This document shows positions 26,191 through 35,263 of a stretch of 64,000 bases of DNA, in pieces. A model generated the notes under the pieces. That model was not told where the DNA came from. It saw only the letters and a program-made list of their open reading frames with translations, and ran no database searches. Location: NCBI RefSeq assembly GCF_000308655.1, contig NZ_BAGC01000026.1, positions 62,001 to 126,000 of the forward strand, given 5' to 3'. The stretch is from Nocardia niigatensis NBRC 100131 (GTDB lineage Bacteria > Actinomycetota > Actinomycetes > Mycobacteriales > Mycobacteriaceae). The translations under genes and the position numbers were made by a program. Numbering within the stretch: the stretch's first letter is position 1; each line of letters begins with the position of its first letter.

Positions 26191-27555
26191 ATGACGAAGA
26201 CAGCGATCACCGAACTGCCGGCCACCACCGGCCCCGTCTTCCAGCCCGGCGACACCGGCTACGACGCCGAAATCGCCGGATTCCAAACCTCTTACACCCA
26301 CCGTCCCGCCGTCGTTGTCGGCGCGGCCCACGCCGAGGACGTGCGTGCCGCCGTGGAATACGCGGCGCGCCGACGCCTTCCGATCGCGGTCCAGGCCACC
26401 GGTCACGGCCTGTCCGTCGCCACCGACGGCGGCGTGCTCATCACCACCCGCCGCCTGACCGACATTCGCGTCGACGCGCAGGCCCGCACCGCCCGCATCG
26501 GCGCGGGCGTCCAGGCCGGAGCCCTGATCGAGGCGGCCGCCCCGCACGGGCTGGCGCCATTGCACGGCTCCTCGCTGTCGGTCGGCGTGGTCGGCTACAT
26601 CCTGGGCGGCGGCGTCGGCATCCTGGCCCGCGAATACGGATACGCGGCGGAGTATGTGAGCGCCATCGAGATCGTGACCGCAGACGGGCGCCTGCGTCAT
26701 CTCGCCCCCGGCGACGAGCTGTTCGGCGCGGTGCTGGGCACCGGCGGCAACTTCGGCGTGGTCACCGCGCTGGAGCTCGAACTGCTCTCCGTCGCGGAGG
26801 TCTACGGTGGCCAGCTGCAGTTCGACACCCCGCTGGTGGCCCCCGCGCTGGAGGCCTGGCGGCTGTGGACCCAGGATGTGCCCGACACCGTCACCTCGGC
26901 CATCACCATGCTGACCTTCCCGGACATCCCGCAGCTGCCCGAGCGCCTGCGCGGGCGTTACGCGGCGACCATCAACATCGCCTTCACCGGGTCCGCGGAA
27001 GAGGGGGACCGGCTGGTCGCGCCGCTGCGCGCGGTCGGTGCGCGGATGGTCGACGACCTGCGGGTCATGTCGTACCCGGAAAGCCATGCCATCTACCGGG
27101 ATCCGGACCACCCGCACGCCTACATCGCCACCAACGCGCTGCTGTCCGAACTGCCCGCCGACGCCGCCGACGCCTTCCTGGACGTCACCGGCCCGGACGC
27201 GGTGTTGCCGACGGTGGCCGGGTTCCGGCACCTGGGCGGCGCGCTGGGAAGGCCCGGCCCGCACGGCATCTCGATGGATCACCGCGACGCCGAATACATC
27301 GCCCGCGTGCTGGCCATGCCGCAGCCCGGCAATGCCGAGCAGGTGCGCGATCAGCTGGATCTCGTGCGAAAGACGTTGGCGCCGTGGACCGTCGGGCAGA
27401 ACCTGAACTTCCTGTACGGCGGTGGCGATCAGGCCGGCGAGGCGCAGACCCGGGCCGGCTACCGCCCGGCCACCTACGCGCGGCTGGCGGCGCTGAAGAC
27501 CGAGTACGACCCGGCCAACCTGTTCCGCAACAACCGCAATATCCGGCCGCGCTGA
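26191..27555 (+). CDS. FAD-binding oxidoreductase (berberine bridge enzyme-like)
   Basis: 454 residues. FAD_binding_4 (PCMH) domain: RPAVVVGAAHAEDVRAAVEYA, then ATGHGLSVATDGGVLI, whose His probably carries covalent FAD, and VGYILGGGVGILAREYGYAAEYV. The C-terminal BBE motif is LKTEYDPANLFRNNRNI. The second covalent Cys of bicovalent flavoenzymes is not evident. It oxidises an unknown alcohol or alkaloid-like substrate. ATG 26191 with GGGGAC just upstream; divergent from the LysR gene that probably controls it. Confidence 0.88.
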   Translation: MTKTAITELPATTGPVFQPGDTGYDAEIAGFQTSYTHRPAVVVGAAHAEDVRAAVEYAARRRLPIAVQATGHGLSVATDGGVLITTRRLTDIRVDAQARTARIGAGVQAGALIEAAAPHGLAPLHGSSLSVGVVGYILGGGVGILAREYGYAAEYVSAIEIVTADGRLRHLAPGDELFGAVLGTGGNFGVVTALELELLSVAEVYGGQLQFDTPLVAPALEAWRLWTQDVPDTVTSAITMLTFPDIPQLPERLRGRYAATINIAFTGSAEEGDRLVAPLRAVGARMVDDLRVMSYPESHAIYRDPDHPHAYIATNALLSELPADAADAFLDVTGPDAVLPTVAGFRHLGGALGRPGPHGISMDHRDAEYIARVLAMPQPGNAEQVRDQLDLVRKTLAPWTVGQNLNFLYGGGDQAGEAQTRAGYRPATYARLAALKTEYDPANLFRNNRNIRPR

Positions 27556-27664
27556 CCCGGCCCCGCCCCGGTCCCCATCGCGAATCATCGCGGCGGGGAC
27601 CTCTTGCCGGCGTCCTCGCTCCGCGCTATCGTCGTGATATCACTTCGATACTAGGGAGAGTGTC

Positions 27665-28543
27665 ATGGAGTTGCGTCGAGCCTTCCGGCTGAACGGATTC
27701 CCCATGCTGGGGGTGCTGATCCTGCTGGTCATCGCGATCGCCGTCGAGGCGCACGCACTGAACACCCGGGGCGACGGCGGCGGATCGCAGACCTTCCTGG
27801 GGGTGGCGCTGGCCGTGACGATCCTGGCCGCGGTGCTGGCCGCGAGCGGGTTTGTCGTGGTGAATCCCAACCAGGCCAAGGTGATCCAGTTCTTCGGCCG
27901 GTACATCGGCTCGGTCAGCGAATCCGGGTTCCACTGGGTCACCCCGCTGTCCAGCCGCCGCGGCATCTCGCTGCGGGTCCGGAACTTCGAGACCCAGAAG
28001 CTGAAGGTCAACGACCTCGACGGCAACCCGGTCGAGATCGCGGCCGTGGTCGTGTACCAGGTGGTGGACAGCTACAAGGCCGCCTTCGCCGTCGACGACT
28101 ACGAGGACTTCGTCCGCACCCAGTCCGAGACCGCGGTCCGGCACCTGGCCACCACGCACCCCTACCAGACCGACGACGCCGGCACCGCCAGCCTGCGCGA
28201 CGGCACCGAGGTCGCCGGGGAGCTCACCACCGAACTGCGCGCCCGCACCGAACTGGCCGGCATCGAGATCATCGAGGCCCGCATCACCCACCTCGCCTAC
28301 GCACCGGAGATCGCCCAGGCCATGCTGGTCCGCCAGCAGGCCGCCCAGGTGGTCGCCGCCCGCAGCCGCATCGTCGAGGGCGCGGTCGGTATGGTCGGCA
28401 TGGCCCTGGACCGACTGGCCGACCAGGGCGTGGTCGAACTCGATGAGGAGCGCAAGGCGGCGATGGTGTCAAACCTGCTGGTGGTCCTGTGCGGCGACCG
28501 CTCCGCCTCACCCGTCGTCAACGCCGGCACCCTCTACGCGTAA
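27665..28543 (+). CDS. SPFH (band 7) domain membrane protein
   Basis: 292 residues. Two N-terminal hydrophobic helices (about residues 12-28 and 43-66) anchor an SPFH/stomatin domain: FVVVNPNQAKVIQFFGRYIGS, GFHWVTPLSSRRGISLRVRNFETQKLKVNDLDGNPVEIAAVVVYQV. Such proteins form membrane microdomain scaffolds. AGGGAG lies 6 nt before the ATG. The next gene starts inside its stop codon (taATG), so the two are translationally coupled. Confidence 0.88.
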   Translation: MELRRAFRLNGFPMLGVLILLVIAIAVEAHALNTRGDGGGSQTFLGVALAVTILAAVLAASGFVVVNPNQAKVIQFFGRYIGSVSESGFHWVTPLSSRRGISLRVRNFETQKLKVNDLDGNPVEIAAVVVYQVVDSYKAAFAVDDYEDFVRTQSETAVRHLATTHPYQTDDAGTASLRDGTEVAGELTTELRARTELAGIEIIEARITHLAYAPEIAQAMLVRQQAAQVVAARSRIVEGAVGMVGMALDRLADQGVVELDEERKAAMVSNLLVVLCGDRSASPVVNAGTLYA

Positions 28544-28701
28544 TGGTCAAGCGCGAGCCGAAAAAGGTGCTGCTCCGGCTCGATCCGGCGGTCCATGAAG
28601 CCATCGCCAAGTGGGCCGCCGACGACCTCCGCAGCATCAACGCGCAGATCGAATTCGCCCTCCGTCTCGCCCTCAAACAGGCCGGGCGCGAACCGAAATA
28701 G
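28543..28701 (+). CDS. Small Arc-like (ribbon-helix-helix type) protein
   Basis: 52 residues: MVKREPKKVLLRLDPAVHEAI, then ADDLRSINAQIEFALRLALKQAG. The short basic strand followed by two helices, with N-A-Q-I-E in the second, is the Arc/ribbon-helix-helix pattern. It overlaps the SPFH stop codon by one base. The pairing with SPFH proteins recurs in actinobacteria, by my recollection. It may be a regulator or an antitoxin-like protein; no toxin partner is visible. Confidence 0.75.
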   Translation: MVKREPKKVLLRLDPAVHEAIAKWAADDLRSINAQIEFALRLALKQAGREPK

Positions 28702-28719
28702 TCACGACACGGTGTCCAC

Positions 28720-29151
28720 GCCGTCGATGCGGCGGTCGTCGTCGGATCAGGGCTGAGAATGGCGGCGGTCGGTGACGTCGCACCTGCGCTCGACGGGGCC
28801 GAACCCGAACTCGCCGAACGATTCCCGCCCTCCCGGACCAGGCCGACCGCCGGCGTCACCGTCACGACCATCGCCACCGCCGCCGAAGCCGCCCACACCA
28901 GCGCACTCAGCGACCGTCGCGCGGGATCGGCGGGCCGGAACTCCACGGGTGCCGGGGCGGGCGGGGATCGTTCGGTGAGTTCCGCGGTGGCCGATGAGTT
29001 CGATTGCGCCGCAGCACTTCTCGGATATGTCGGGACCGTCGGCGGCTCCGCGCCGTCGAGCGCGGCGCGGGCCGCGCTCGACAGGCTGCCCCATCCCGCC
29101 CGCGCCGAGTGCCCGGAGCAGCCCGTAGCGCCCGAAACGGCTCTCCTCCAC
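28720..29151 (-). pseudogene. Relic of a eukaryotic-type Ser/Thr protein kinase with the catalytic core deleted
   Basis: From GTG 29151 the minus strand reads FGRYGLLRALGAGGMG, the start of a PknB-type kinase up to the glycine-rich loop, but the frame then becomes nonsense. One frame over, the same DNA continues as SLSSAARAALDGAEPPTVP, resembling the last helix of a kinase domain, then a Pro/Thr/Ser/Ala-rich juxtamembrane stretch and a transmembrane helix (LSALVWAASAAVAMVVTVTPAVGLV). About 250 residues of catalytic core are missing at the junction (about 29085-29095), with a frame change. The end of the relic is not defined. Confidence 0.6.
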
Positions 29152-29190
29152 GCCATACCCCCAATCACCACGAGGGTGCGGATGTCGCTC

Positions 29191-30063
29191 TCAGTTCGCC
29201 TTTTCGGTGACGAAAATGGCTGTACCGGGAAAGATCTCGCCGCGCAGGGGGCTCCACTGACCCCACTCGCGGTCGAGCCATTCGGGCCAGTCCGGTTCGA
29301 TGATGTCCTTCAGGACGAGGCCTGCGGCGACGATCTCGCGGACGCGGTCCCCGATGGTGCGGTGGTGTTCGACGTAGGTGGGTTCGCCCTCGGAGTCCAG
29401 TTCGACGTACGGGGTGCGGTCGAAATAAGGGATGGTGGCGCGCAGGCCCTCGGGGCCCGGGTCGTCGGGGAAGATCCAGCGCATCGGATGGTTCACCGAG
29501 AAGACCCAGCGGCCACCCGGTTTGAGGACGCGGTGCACCTCCCGCATCACCTGAGCGGAGTCCGCGACGAACGGCACCGCGCCGAACGCGGAGCAGGCCA
29601 GATCGAAAGACGCGTCGGCGAAGGGCAATTCCTCGGCACCCGACTGGACGAGCGGAACCCGGGGCCCGCCCGCGGCCATCGCGGCCAGACCCCGGTCGAG
29701 CATGGCACGGGAGATGTCGAGCCCGACCGGGTGCGCGCCGTGTGAGGCGAGCCAGCGCGAGCAGGGCGCCGAGCCGCAGCCGATCTCCAGGATCCGCTTG
29801 CCGGCGATGTCTCCCAATAGATGCCAGTCACCCTCGTGCAATCCCTCCGGGCACCACACGAATTCGCCGGCGGGGGAGTCCACGCCGAGGAAGTCGGCGT
29901 GGGTCTCGTGGTAGGCCGCGGCGTCCGCGTCCCACCACCTGCGGCTGGCGCGCTGACTGGACCGTGAGTCGACCTTGGCGCGGGTCACTCCCACCGTCCC
30001 GAGCAGGGTGTTGGCTTCGGCGTGCCGGGTATCGTCGGTGGTGACGGAGTGATCTTCGGACAT
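29191..30063 (-). CDS. Class I SAM-dependent methyltransferase
   Basis: 290 residues. Motif I RILEIGCGSAPCSRWLASHGAHPVGLDIS, motif II region ASFDLACSAFGAVPFVADS, motif III VLKPGGRWVFSV. The N-terminal part has RRWWDADAAAYHETHADFLG, frequent in UbiE-like enzymes of this group. Substrate unknown. Start at ATG 30063: no Shine-Dalgarno, but TAGGGT (minus strand, 30070-30075) lies 6 nt upstream, so the mRNA is probably leaderless. Confidence 0.88.
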   Translation of the reverse strand: MSEDHSVTTDDTRHAEANTLLGTVGVTRAKVDSRSSQRASRRWWDADAAAYHETHADFLGVDSPAGEFVWCPEGLHEGDWHLLGDIAGKRILEIGCGSAPCSRWLASHGAHPVGLDISRAMLDRGLAAMAAGGPRVPLVQSGAEELPFADASFDLACSAFGAVPFVADSAQVMREVHRVLKPGGRWVFSVNHPMRWIFPDDPGPEGLRATIPYFDRTPYVELDSEGEPTYVEHHRTIGDRVREIVAAGLVLKDIIEPDWPEWLDREWGQWSPLRGEIFPGTAIFVTEKAN

Positions 30064-30069
30064 GGGCTC

Positions 30070-30075
30070 ACCCTA
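30070..30075 (-). promoter_or_regulatory. -10 box TAGGGT of a leaderless promoter for the methyltransferase
   Basis: TAGGGT on the minus strand, 6 nt before the ATG at 30063. Confidence 0.45.
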
Positions 30076-30100
30076 TCCAGCCGCGCGCCGGGACCCATGT

Positions 30101-30130
30101 TTGCTTGGTACAACACCCGTCGCGTACGCT
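30101..30130 (+). promoter_or_regulatory. Candidate rpsA promoter
   Basis: TTGCTT (30101-30106), 18 nt, TACGCT (30125-30130). It would leave a 5' untranslated region of about 220 nt containing three GCAGCG-type repeats around 30228-30260, which could fold and serve autoregulation. Confidence 0.4.
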
Positions 30131-30358
30131 GTTTTCCGCGAGTGTCTTCTGTACCCGGTTTCTCGAGACCGAGTAGAGCAGATAATCGTGCTGTGAGTCC
30201 GCATGCTGTCTTTGGAAGTTACAGCAGGGCAGCGTTGTGCAGCGTCGCAGCGCTGTGCTGTGCATGACCAACGTTAGTTCCAACGCCTGCTGTTCGCAGC
30301 AATACCGAAAGTCCACATGTCCACTACCGACCACAATCCGTCCGGAGCCTCCCAACAC

Positions 30359-31822
30359 ATGCCCACCACTGTCACCTCGCCGCAGGTTGCCGTCAACGAC
30401 ATCGGCACTGCCGAGGACTTCCTCGCCGCCATCGACAAGACCATCAAGTACTTCAACGACGGAGATATCGTCGAAGGAACCATCGTCAAGGTCGATCGTG
30501 ACGAGGTCCTTCTCGACATCGGTTACAAGACCGAAGGCGTGATCCCGTCTCGCGAACTGTCCATCAAGCACGATGTCGACCCGGCCGAGGTCGTTTCCGT
30601 GGGCGATGAGGTCGAGGCCCTCGTTCTCACCAAGGAGGACAAGGAAGGCCGCCTGATCCTGTCGAAGAAGCGCGCTCAGTACGAGCGGGCTTGGGGCACG
30701 ATCGAGGAGCTCAAGGAGAAGGACGAGGCCGTCAAGGGCACCGTCATCGAGGTCGTCAAGGGCGGCCTGATCCTGGACATCGGTCTGCGTGGCTTCCTCC
30801 CGGCGTCGCTGGTCGAGATGCGCCGTGTCCGCGACCTCCAGCCGTACGTCGGCAAGGAGATCGAGGCCAAGATCATCGAGCTCGACAAGAACCGCAACAA
30901 CGTGGTCCTGTCGCGTCGCGCCTGGCTCGAGCAGACCCAGTCCGAGGTCCGCAGCGAGTTCCTGCACCAGCTGCAGAAGGGCCAGGTCCGCAAGGGTGTG
31001 GTCTCCTCCATCGTCAACTTCGGTGCCTTCGTGGACCTGGGTGGCGTGGACGGTCTGGTGCACGTCTCCGAGCTGTCCTGGAAGCACATCGACCACCCGT
31101 CCGAGGTTGTCGAGGTCGGCAACGAGGTCACCGTCGAGGTTCTCGACGTCGACCTGGACCGCGAGCGTGTCTCCCTGTCGCTCAAGGCGACCCAGGAAGA
31201 CCCGTGGCGTCAGTTCGCCCGCACCCACGCGATCGGTCAGATCGTGCCGGGCAAGGTCACCAAGCTGGTTCCGTTCGGTGCGTTCGTGCGCGTCGAAGAG
31301 GGCATCGAGGGCCTGGTGCACATCTCCGAGCTGGCCGAGCGCCACGTCGAGGTCCCGGACCAGGTTGTCGCCGTCGGCGACGACGCCATGGTCAAGGTCA
31401 TCGACATCGACCTCGAGCGTCGCCGGATCTCGCTGTCGCTGAAGCAGGCCAACGAGGACTACACGGCCGAGTTCGACCCGTCGAAGTACGGCATGGCCGA
31501 CAGCTACGACGACCAGGGCAACTACATCTTCCCCGAGGGCTTCGACTCCGAGACCAACGAATGGCTCGAGGGCTTCGAGAAGCAGCGTGAGGAGTGGGAG
31601 ACCCGGTACGCCGAGGCCGAGCGTCGCCACAAGATGCACACCGCTCAGATGGAGAAGATGGCCGCCGACGCCGCCGCCGAGGCTGCCAACGGTGGTCCGT
31701 CGAACTACTCCTCGGAGTCGGGTTCGCAGGCCGCTGCTTCGTCCTCCGAGCCGGCCGGTGGCTCGCTCGCGAGCGACGCGCAGCTGGCTGCCCTGCGCGA
31801 GAAGCTGTCGGGCAACGCCTGA
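30359..31822 (+). CDS. rpsA: 30S ribosomal protein S1
   Basis: 487 residues with four S1/OB domains: [87 protein letters not shown] and [31 protein letters not shown]. The acidic C-terminal region ends [14 protein letters not shown], as in mycobacteria. S1 docks mRNA on the 30S subunit. I chose ATG 30359 ([12 protein letters not shown]), the N-terminus I recall for mycobacterial S1, with GGAG 11 nt upstream; an in-frame ATG at 30317 would add 14 residues. Confidence 0.95.
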   Translation: MPTTVTSPQVAVNDIGTAEDFLAAIDKTIKYFNDGDIVEGTIVKVDRDEVLLDIGYKTEGVIPSRELSIKHDVDPAEVVSVGDEVEALVLTKEDKEGRLILSKKRAQYERAWGTIEELKEKDEAVKGTVIEVVKGGLILDIGLRGFLPASLVEMRRVRDLQPYVGKEIEAKIIELDKNRNNVVLSRRAWLEQTQSEVRSEFLHQLQKGQVRKGVVSSIVNFGAFVDLGGVDGLVHVSELSWKHIDHPSEVVEVGNEVTVEVLDVDLDRERVSLSLKATQEDPWRQFARTHAIGQIVPGKVTKLVPFGAFVRVEEGIEGLVHISELAERHVEVPDQVVAVGDDAMVKVIDIDLERRRISLSLKQANEDYTAEFDPSKYGMADSYDDQGNYIFPEGFDSETNEWLEGFEKQREEWETRYAEAERRHKMHTAQMEKMAADAAAEAANGGPSNYSSESGSQAAASSSEPAGGSLASDAQLAALREKLSGNA

Positions 31823-31847
31823 TTCGCTGTTCCGCGGTAAGCGATAA

Positions 31848-31890
31848 CGAAAGTCCCCTGGCCCCAATGGGTCAGGGGACTTTCGTTTTT
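31848..31890 (+). terminator. rpsA intrinsic terminator
   Basis: CGAAAGTCCCCTG-GCCC (31848-31864) pairs with GGGT-CAGGGGACTTTCG (31869-31885), followed directly by five T. A classical strong terminator. Confidence 0.85.
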
Positions 31891-32064
31891 GTCGTTCTTT
31901 CTGAGGCGCACGTCACTGGCCGAGTCTCCGATTGGACCCGCTACGGTTACGAATGGTTCGCTGGGCCGTCACCATTCGAGGGTTGGATGCGAGCTGGACG
32001 TTTGACCGAATATGGTCTCGGCGTTCAATTCCTCTCACTCCTAGCGGGAAGGCACTACCGGGGC

Positions 32065-33588
32065 ATGGGCGTGTTCGCCGGAATCAACAGACGCGATTTT
32101 CTGGCGAAAGCCATGGCCGCCGGCGGTGCGGCCTCGCTCGCCTCATTGGCCGGGCCGATCATCGAGCGGGCCTACGCCGCCGATCCCGCCGGGATGGGTG
32201 GGCTCGGCGACATCGAGCACATCGTGCTGCTCATGCAGGAGAACCGGTCCTTCGACCACTACTTCGGCACCATGTCCGGCGTGCGCGGCTTCGACGACCC
32301 GTCCCCGGCCTGGAACCAGTACGGGTACGCGCCCGGCGTCGGCCCGACCGCGGACGGCTTCCTCAACCCCTTCCGCCTCGACACCACCCGCGGCGCCACC
32401 CTCGACGGTGAATGCATCAACGACCCCGACCACGGCTGGGTCGGCACGCACAAGGCGTGGAACAACGGCCGCAACGACGGCTGGATGCCCATGTCCATCG
32501 CCTCGGTCGGCGCCGGAAACGGGCCTGCCGCAATGGGTTACTACACCCAGGCCGACGTCCCCGTGCACTGGGACCTGGCCAATGCCTTCACCCTCTGCGA
32601 CGGCTACCACTGCTCGGTGCTCGGCCCGACCGACCCCAACCGCCTGTACTGGGTCTCGGCGACCATCGACCCGGACGGCCGCAATGGCGGCCCGCTGCTC
32701 GAGACGCCGACGCTGATCCCGCAGAACGCCTACAGCTGGCGGACCATGCCGGAGAACCTCTCCGACGCCGGAGTCAGCTGGAAGATCTACAACAACCGCG
32801 ACATCGGCCCGCTGTCCTCGGTCATCCTGGACGGCATGATGGGCTGCTTCAAGCAGGCCGCCGACCCGAATTCCGAACTGGCGCGCCGCGGTAAGGCCCC
32901 GGCCTACCCGCTGGACTTCGCCGCCGACGTGGCGGCCAACCAGCTGCCCGCCGTGTCCTGGGTGATCCCGCCGCTGCTCAACTGCGAGCACCCGGCCCTG
33001 CCGCCGGCCTTCGGCGCCGTCGGCATCATGCAGGTGCTCGACATCCTCACCTCGAATCCGGCGGTGTGGGAGAAGACCGCGCTGATCATCAGCTACGACG
33101 AGAACGGCGGCTTCTTCGACCACGTCACTCCGCCGACCCCGCCCGTGGGCACGCCGGGCGAGTACATCACCGTGCCGACCGACAAGAAGTTCGAGGGCAT
33201 CACCGGTCCCATCGGGCTCGGCTATCGCGTTCCATGCCTGGTGGTTTCGCCCTACAGCCGCGGCGGCCTGGTGGCCTCGGAGACCTTCGACCACACCTCG
33301 CAGCTGCGCCTGATCGAGCGCCGCTTCGGCGTAGACGTGCCCAACCTGACCGCGTGGCGGCGCGGTGTCACCGGGGACATGACCTCGGCCTTCGACTTCG
33401 CCTCGGCCCCGGACGCCACGAAACCCGCGTTCGCCCCGGCGAATCGGAAGGTCGATGCCGCGCTGGCGCAGTGCGGGCCGAACATCGCCCTGGGTACCGC
33501 GACCGTCGGCACGCCCTACCCGGTGCCGCCGAACGCCATGCCCACGCAGGACCCCGGCACGCGTCGTCGCCCCAGCGGAATCGTGTAG
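32065..33588 (+). CDS. Phospholipase C (phosphoesterase family), Tat-exported
   Basis: 507 residues. A Tat signal ([12 protein letters not shown]9-R10) and hydrophobic stretch end near AYAADPAG. The catalytic phosphoesterase domain starts [28 protein letters not shown], as in mycobacterial PlcA-D; further conserved blocks are [39 protein letters not shown] and [15 protein letters not shown]. The length equals the mycobacterial enzymes. It hydrolyses phosphatidylcholine or sphingomyelin outside the cell, giving phosphate or membrane-active products. ATG 32065 is the start that gives a proper Tat peptide; the open frame runs further upstream without support. Confidence 0.92.
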   Translation: MGVFAGINRRDFLAKAMAAGGAASLASLAGPIIERAYAADPAGMGGLGDIEHIVLLMQENRSFDHYFGTMSGVRGFDDPSPAWNQYGYAPGVGPTADGFLNPFRLDTTRGATLDGECINDPDHGWVGTHKAWNNGRNDGWMPMSIASVGAGNGPAAMGYYTQADVPVHWDLANAFTLCDGYHCSVLGPTDPNRLYWVSATIDPDGRNGGPLLETPTLIPQNAYSWRTMPENLSDAGVSWKIYNNRDIGPLSSVILDGMMGCFKQAADPNSELARRGKAPAYPLDFAADVAANQLPAVSWVIPPLLNCEHPALPPAFGAVGIMQVLDILTSNPAVWEKTALIISYDENGGFFDHVTPPTPPVGTPGEYITVPTDKKFEGITGPIGLGYRVPCLVVSPYSRGGLVASETFDHTSQLRLIERRFGVDVPNLTAWRRGVTGDMTSAFDFASAPDATKPAFAPANRKVDAALAQCGPNIALGTATVGTPYPVPPNAMPTQDPGTRRRPSGIV

Positions 33589-33648
33589 GAGTTCCGGTGA
33601 CGCGGGGTGATCGCCTGAGCGGCATCACGTAACACGCACACGAAAACG

Positions 33649-33677
33649 GTGGCTCGGTCCGAATCGGACCGGGCCAC
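33649..33677 (+). terminator. Hairpin after the phospholipase gene
   Basis: GTGGC-T-CGGTCCGA pairs with TCGGACCG-G-GCCAC (one G-U), 60 bp after the stop codon. Probable terminator. Confidence 0.55.
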
Positions 33678-33732
33678 TGGGCGTTTCGAGGAAGCGGATC
33701 GACGGCGGCGGCGGATTGACCGGCCTGCCGGA

Positions 33733-33951
33733 TCAGCCGGCGGTGGCCGGAATCCAGCGCCGCACGACCGGGATCTCGGGCGACCGTTTTCGCGTGGCCG
33801 CGACGCTGTGCCGGGCCGGGCTTAGCAGTGCGGTCAGCCAGGAACGACGGTGCTCGACGAGAGCGGCTGCGACGGCGGGGATCTCGATGCAATGCACGGT
33901 GCCCGCCAGGCCCAGACGGTGGCGACCCGTCTGGAGTTTTTTGGTGCCCAC
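33733..33951 (-). CDS. Small hypothetical protein, 72 aa
   Basis: Basic protein (MGTKKLQTGRHRLGLAGTVHCIEIPAVAAALVEHRR, then a tail with many Arg, Ser and Ala). No family recognised. The case for it is a well-placed GAAGGA site 6 nt before GTG 33951 and the absence of a better frame. It could be a chance ORF. Confidence 0.35.
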   Translation of the reverse strand: MGTKKLQTGRHRLGLAGTVHCIEIPAVAAALVEHRRSWLTALLSPARHSVAATRKRSPEIPVVRRWIPATAG

Positions 33952-34219
33952 TGATGTTCCTTCTCTTGCGTGTTACCGGCCTAAGATCGCCTGCGGCGAA
34001 CAGTAGCCGAACAAAAGTGTGCGTCACCGAATTTTGCGCGACATTCACCCCGGCGTGTCGGAATCTTGCCGACAAATGGTCCGTATTCTCCGAAAAAGTT
34101 GCGAAACGGTCTCACGGGCATCACGGAATGGCCAAGTACTGCACTTGCAGGTGAAACCGCAGTCCGGAGAGGGTAACCCTGAGGGGCGCGAAGACCGGCG
34201 TTGATGCGAGACTGAACCA
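33952..34219. other. Intergenic region before coaE
   Basis: About 270 bp between the small ORF and coaE, with noticeably lower GC around 33970-34130. No clear promoter consensus, operator or RNA gene is seen. An imperfect repeat GAGGGTAACCCTGAG lies at 34168-34182, and no ribosome binding site is evident before coaE. Confidence 0.4.
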
Positions 34220-35191
34220 ATGTTGCGAATCGGTCTCACCGGAGGCATGGGCGCGGGCAAGTCCACCGTCGCCCGCATTCTCACCGAGCGCGGAGCCGTG
34301 CTGGTGGACAGTGACGTCATCGCCCGCGAGGTGGTGGCGCCCGGCACCGAGGGACTCGCCGCCCTGGTCGCGGCCTTCGGCGACGACATCCTCGCCGCCG
34401 ACGGCAGCCTCGACCGACCGGCTCTGGCCGCCAAGGCCTTCGCCTCCGACGAGGCCCGCGCCACCCTCAACGGCATCACGCACCCGCTGGTCGGCAAGCG
34501 CACCGCCGAGCTCATCGCCGCCGCCCCCGCGGACGGCATTGTGGTGCAGGACATTCCGCTGCTGGTGGAGAACGGCCTCGCGCCCTTCATGAACCTGGTC
34601 GTCATCGTGGACGCCGCCGAGGAGACCCGGCTGCGCCGCCTGGTCGAGTTCCGCGGCATCGACGAGGCCGATGCCCGCGCCCGGATCGCCGCCCAGGCCA
34701 CCGATGCTCAGCGCCGGGCCGTGGCCGACGTGCTGCTCGACAACAATGGCGCGAACGGCGTGATCGACGCCCAGGTGCACCGGCTGTGGGACGAGCGCCT
34801 GGTGCCCTTCGAACGCAACCTGCGCACCCGTACCCCTGCCGCCCGGCCGGAACTGCCGGTGGTGGAGGCGAATCCGGAATGGCCGGCGCAGGCGCAACGG
34901 GTCATCGCGCGGCTCGCGGTGGCCTGTGGCGCGGACGCGCGGAGCATCGAACACGTGGGGCCGACCTCGGTGCCGGGCAAGCCCGCCGCCGACGTTCTCG
35001 ACATCCGGATCGCGGTCGCCGACGGCGTCGACGTGGCGGGTCTGCGGGATCGACTGGCGGACATCGGTTTCCCGCCGGTCGCCGACGGGGATGCGCTGCT
35101 CGCCGCGTCGGGTGTGGATGTCGCGGCGGGGGAGCGGTTGCACGCGAACACCGACCCGGGCCGCCCGGTCGATCTCATCCTCGGCGTCTGA
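34220..35191 (+). CDS. coaE: Dephospho-CoA kinase with a truncated GrpB-like C-terminal domain
   Basis: 323 residues. Residues 1-200 are dephospho-CoA kinase: P-loop [33 protein letters not shown], which performs the last step of CoA synthesis. Residues about 210-323 start a GrpB (UPF0157) domain ([48 protein letters not shown]) but stop after [16 protein letters not shown]. Mycobacterial CoaE, about 407 residues as I recall it, continues for about 75 more. No matching continuation is seen in other frames downstream, so the loss looks old, not a fresh frameshift. Confidence 0.93.
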   Translation: MLRIGLTGGMGAGKSTVARILTERGAVLVDSDVIAREVVAPGTEGLAALVAAFGDDILAADGSLDRPALAAKAFASDEARATLNGITHPLVGKRTAELIAAAPADGIVVQDIPLLVENGLAPFMNLVVIVDAAEETRLRRLVEFRGIDEADARARIAAQATDAQRRAVADVLLDNNGANGVIDAQVHRLWDERLVPFERNLRTRTPAARPELPVVEANPEWPAQAQRVIARLAVACGADARSIEHVGPTSVPGKPAADVLDIRIAVADGVDVAGLRDRLADIGFPPVADGDALLAASGVDVAAGERLHANTDPGRPVDLILGV

Positions 35192-35214
35192 CCGCCGGAC
35201 ACGCTTCGACAGTG

Positions 35215-35254
35215 AAAGGGGCCGTCTGCACCCTTCGGTGCGGACGGCCCCTTT
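35215..35254. terminator. Terminator between coaE and the convergent DUF402 gene
   Basis: AAAGGGGCCGTC-T-GCACC pairs with GGTGC-G-GACGGCCCCTTT around a CTTC loop. Likely bidirectional. Confidence 0.8.
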
Positions 35255-35263
35255 GTGCGTGAT

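Noticed and set aside
28759..29745. Plus-strand frame of 328 codons across the kinase relic and the methyltransferase
   Set aside because: It is antisense to the methyltransferase and has no recognisable domain; it results from the absence of stops in GC-rich DNA.
30317..30358. Longer N-terminus for ribosomal protein S1
   Set aside because: The extra 14 residues have no ribosome binding site, while the ATG at 30359 gives the N-terminus recalled for mycobacterial S1. It cannot be fully excluded.
31594..32064. Upstream extension of the phospholipase frame over the rpsA end
   Set aside because: It overlaps rpsA in another frame and its terminator. The Tat signal peptide defines the start at 32065.
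33716..34006. Plus-strand 96-codon frame opposite the small 33733 ORF
   Set aside because: No ribosome binding site and arbitrary composition; the minus-strand frame is somewhat better supported and only one can be real.
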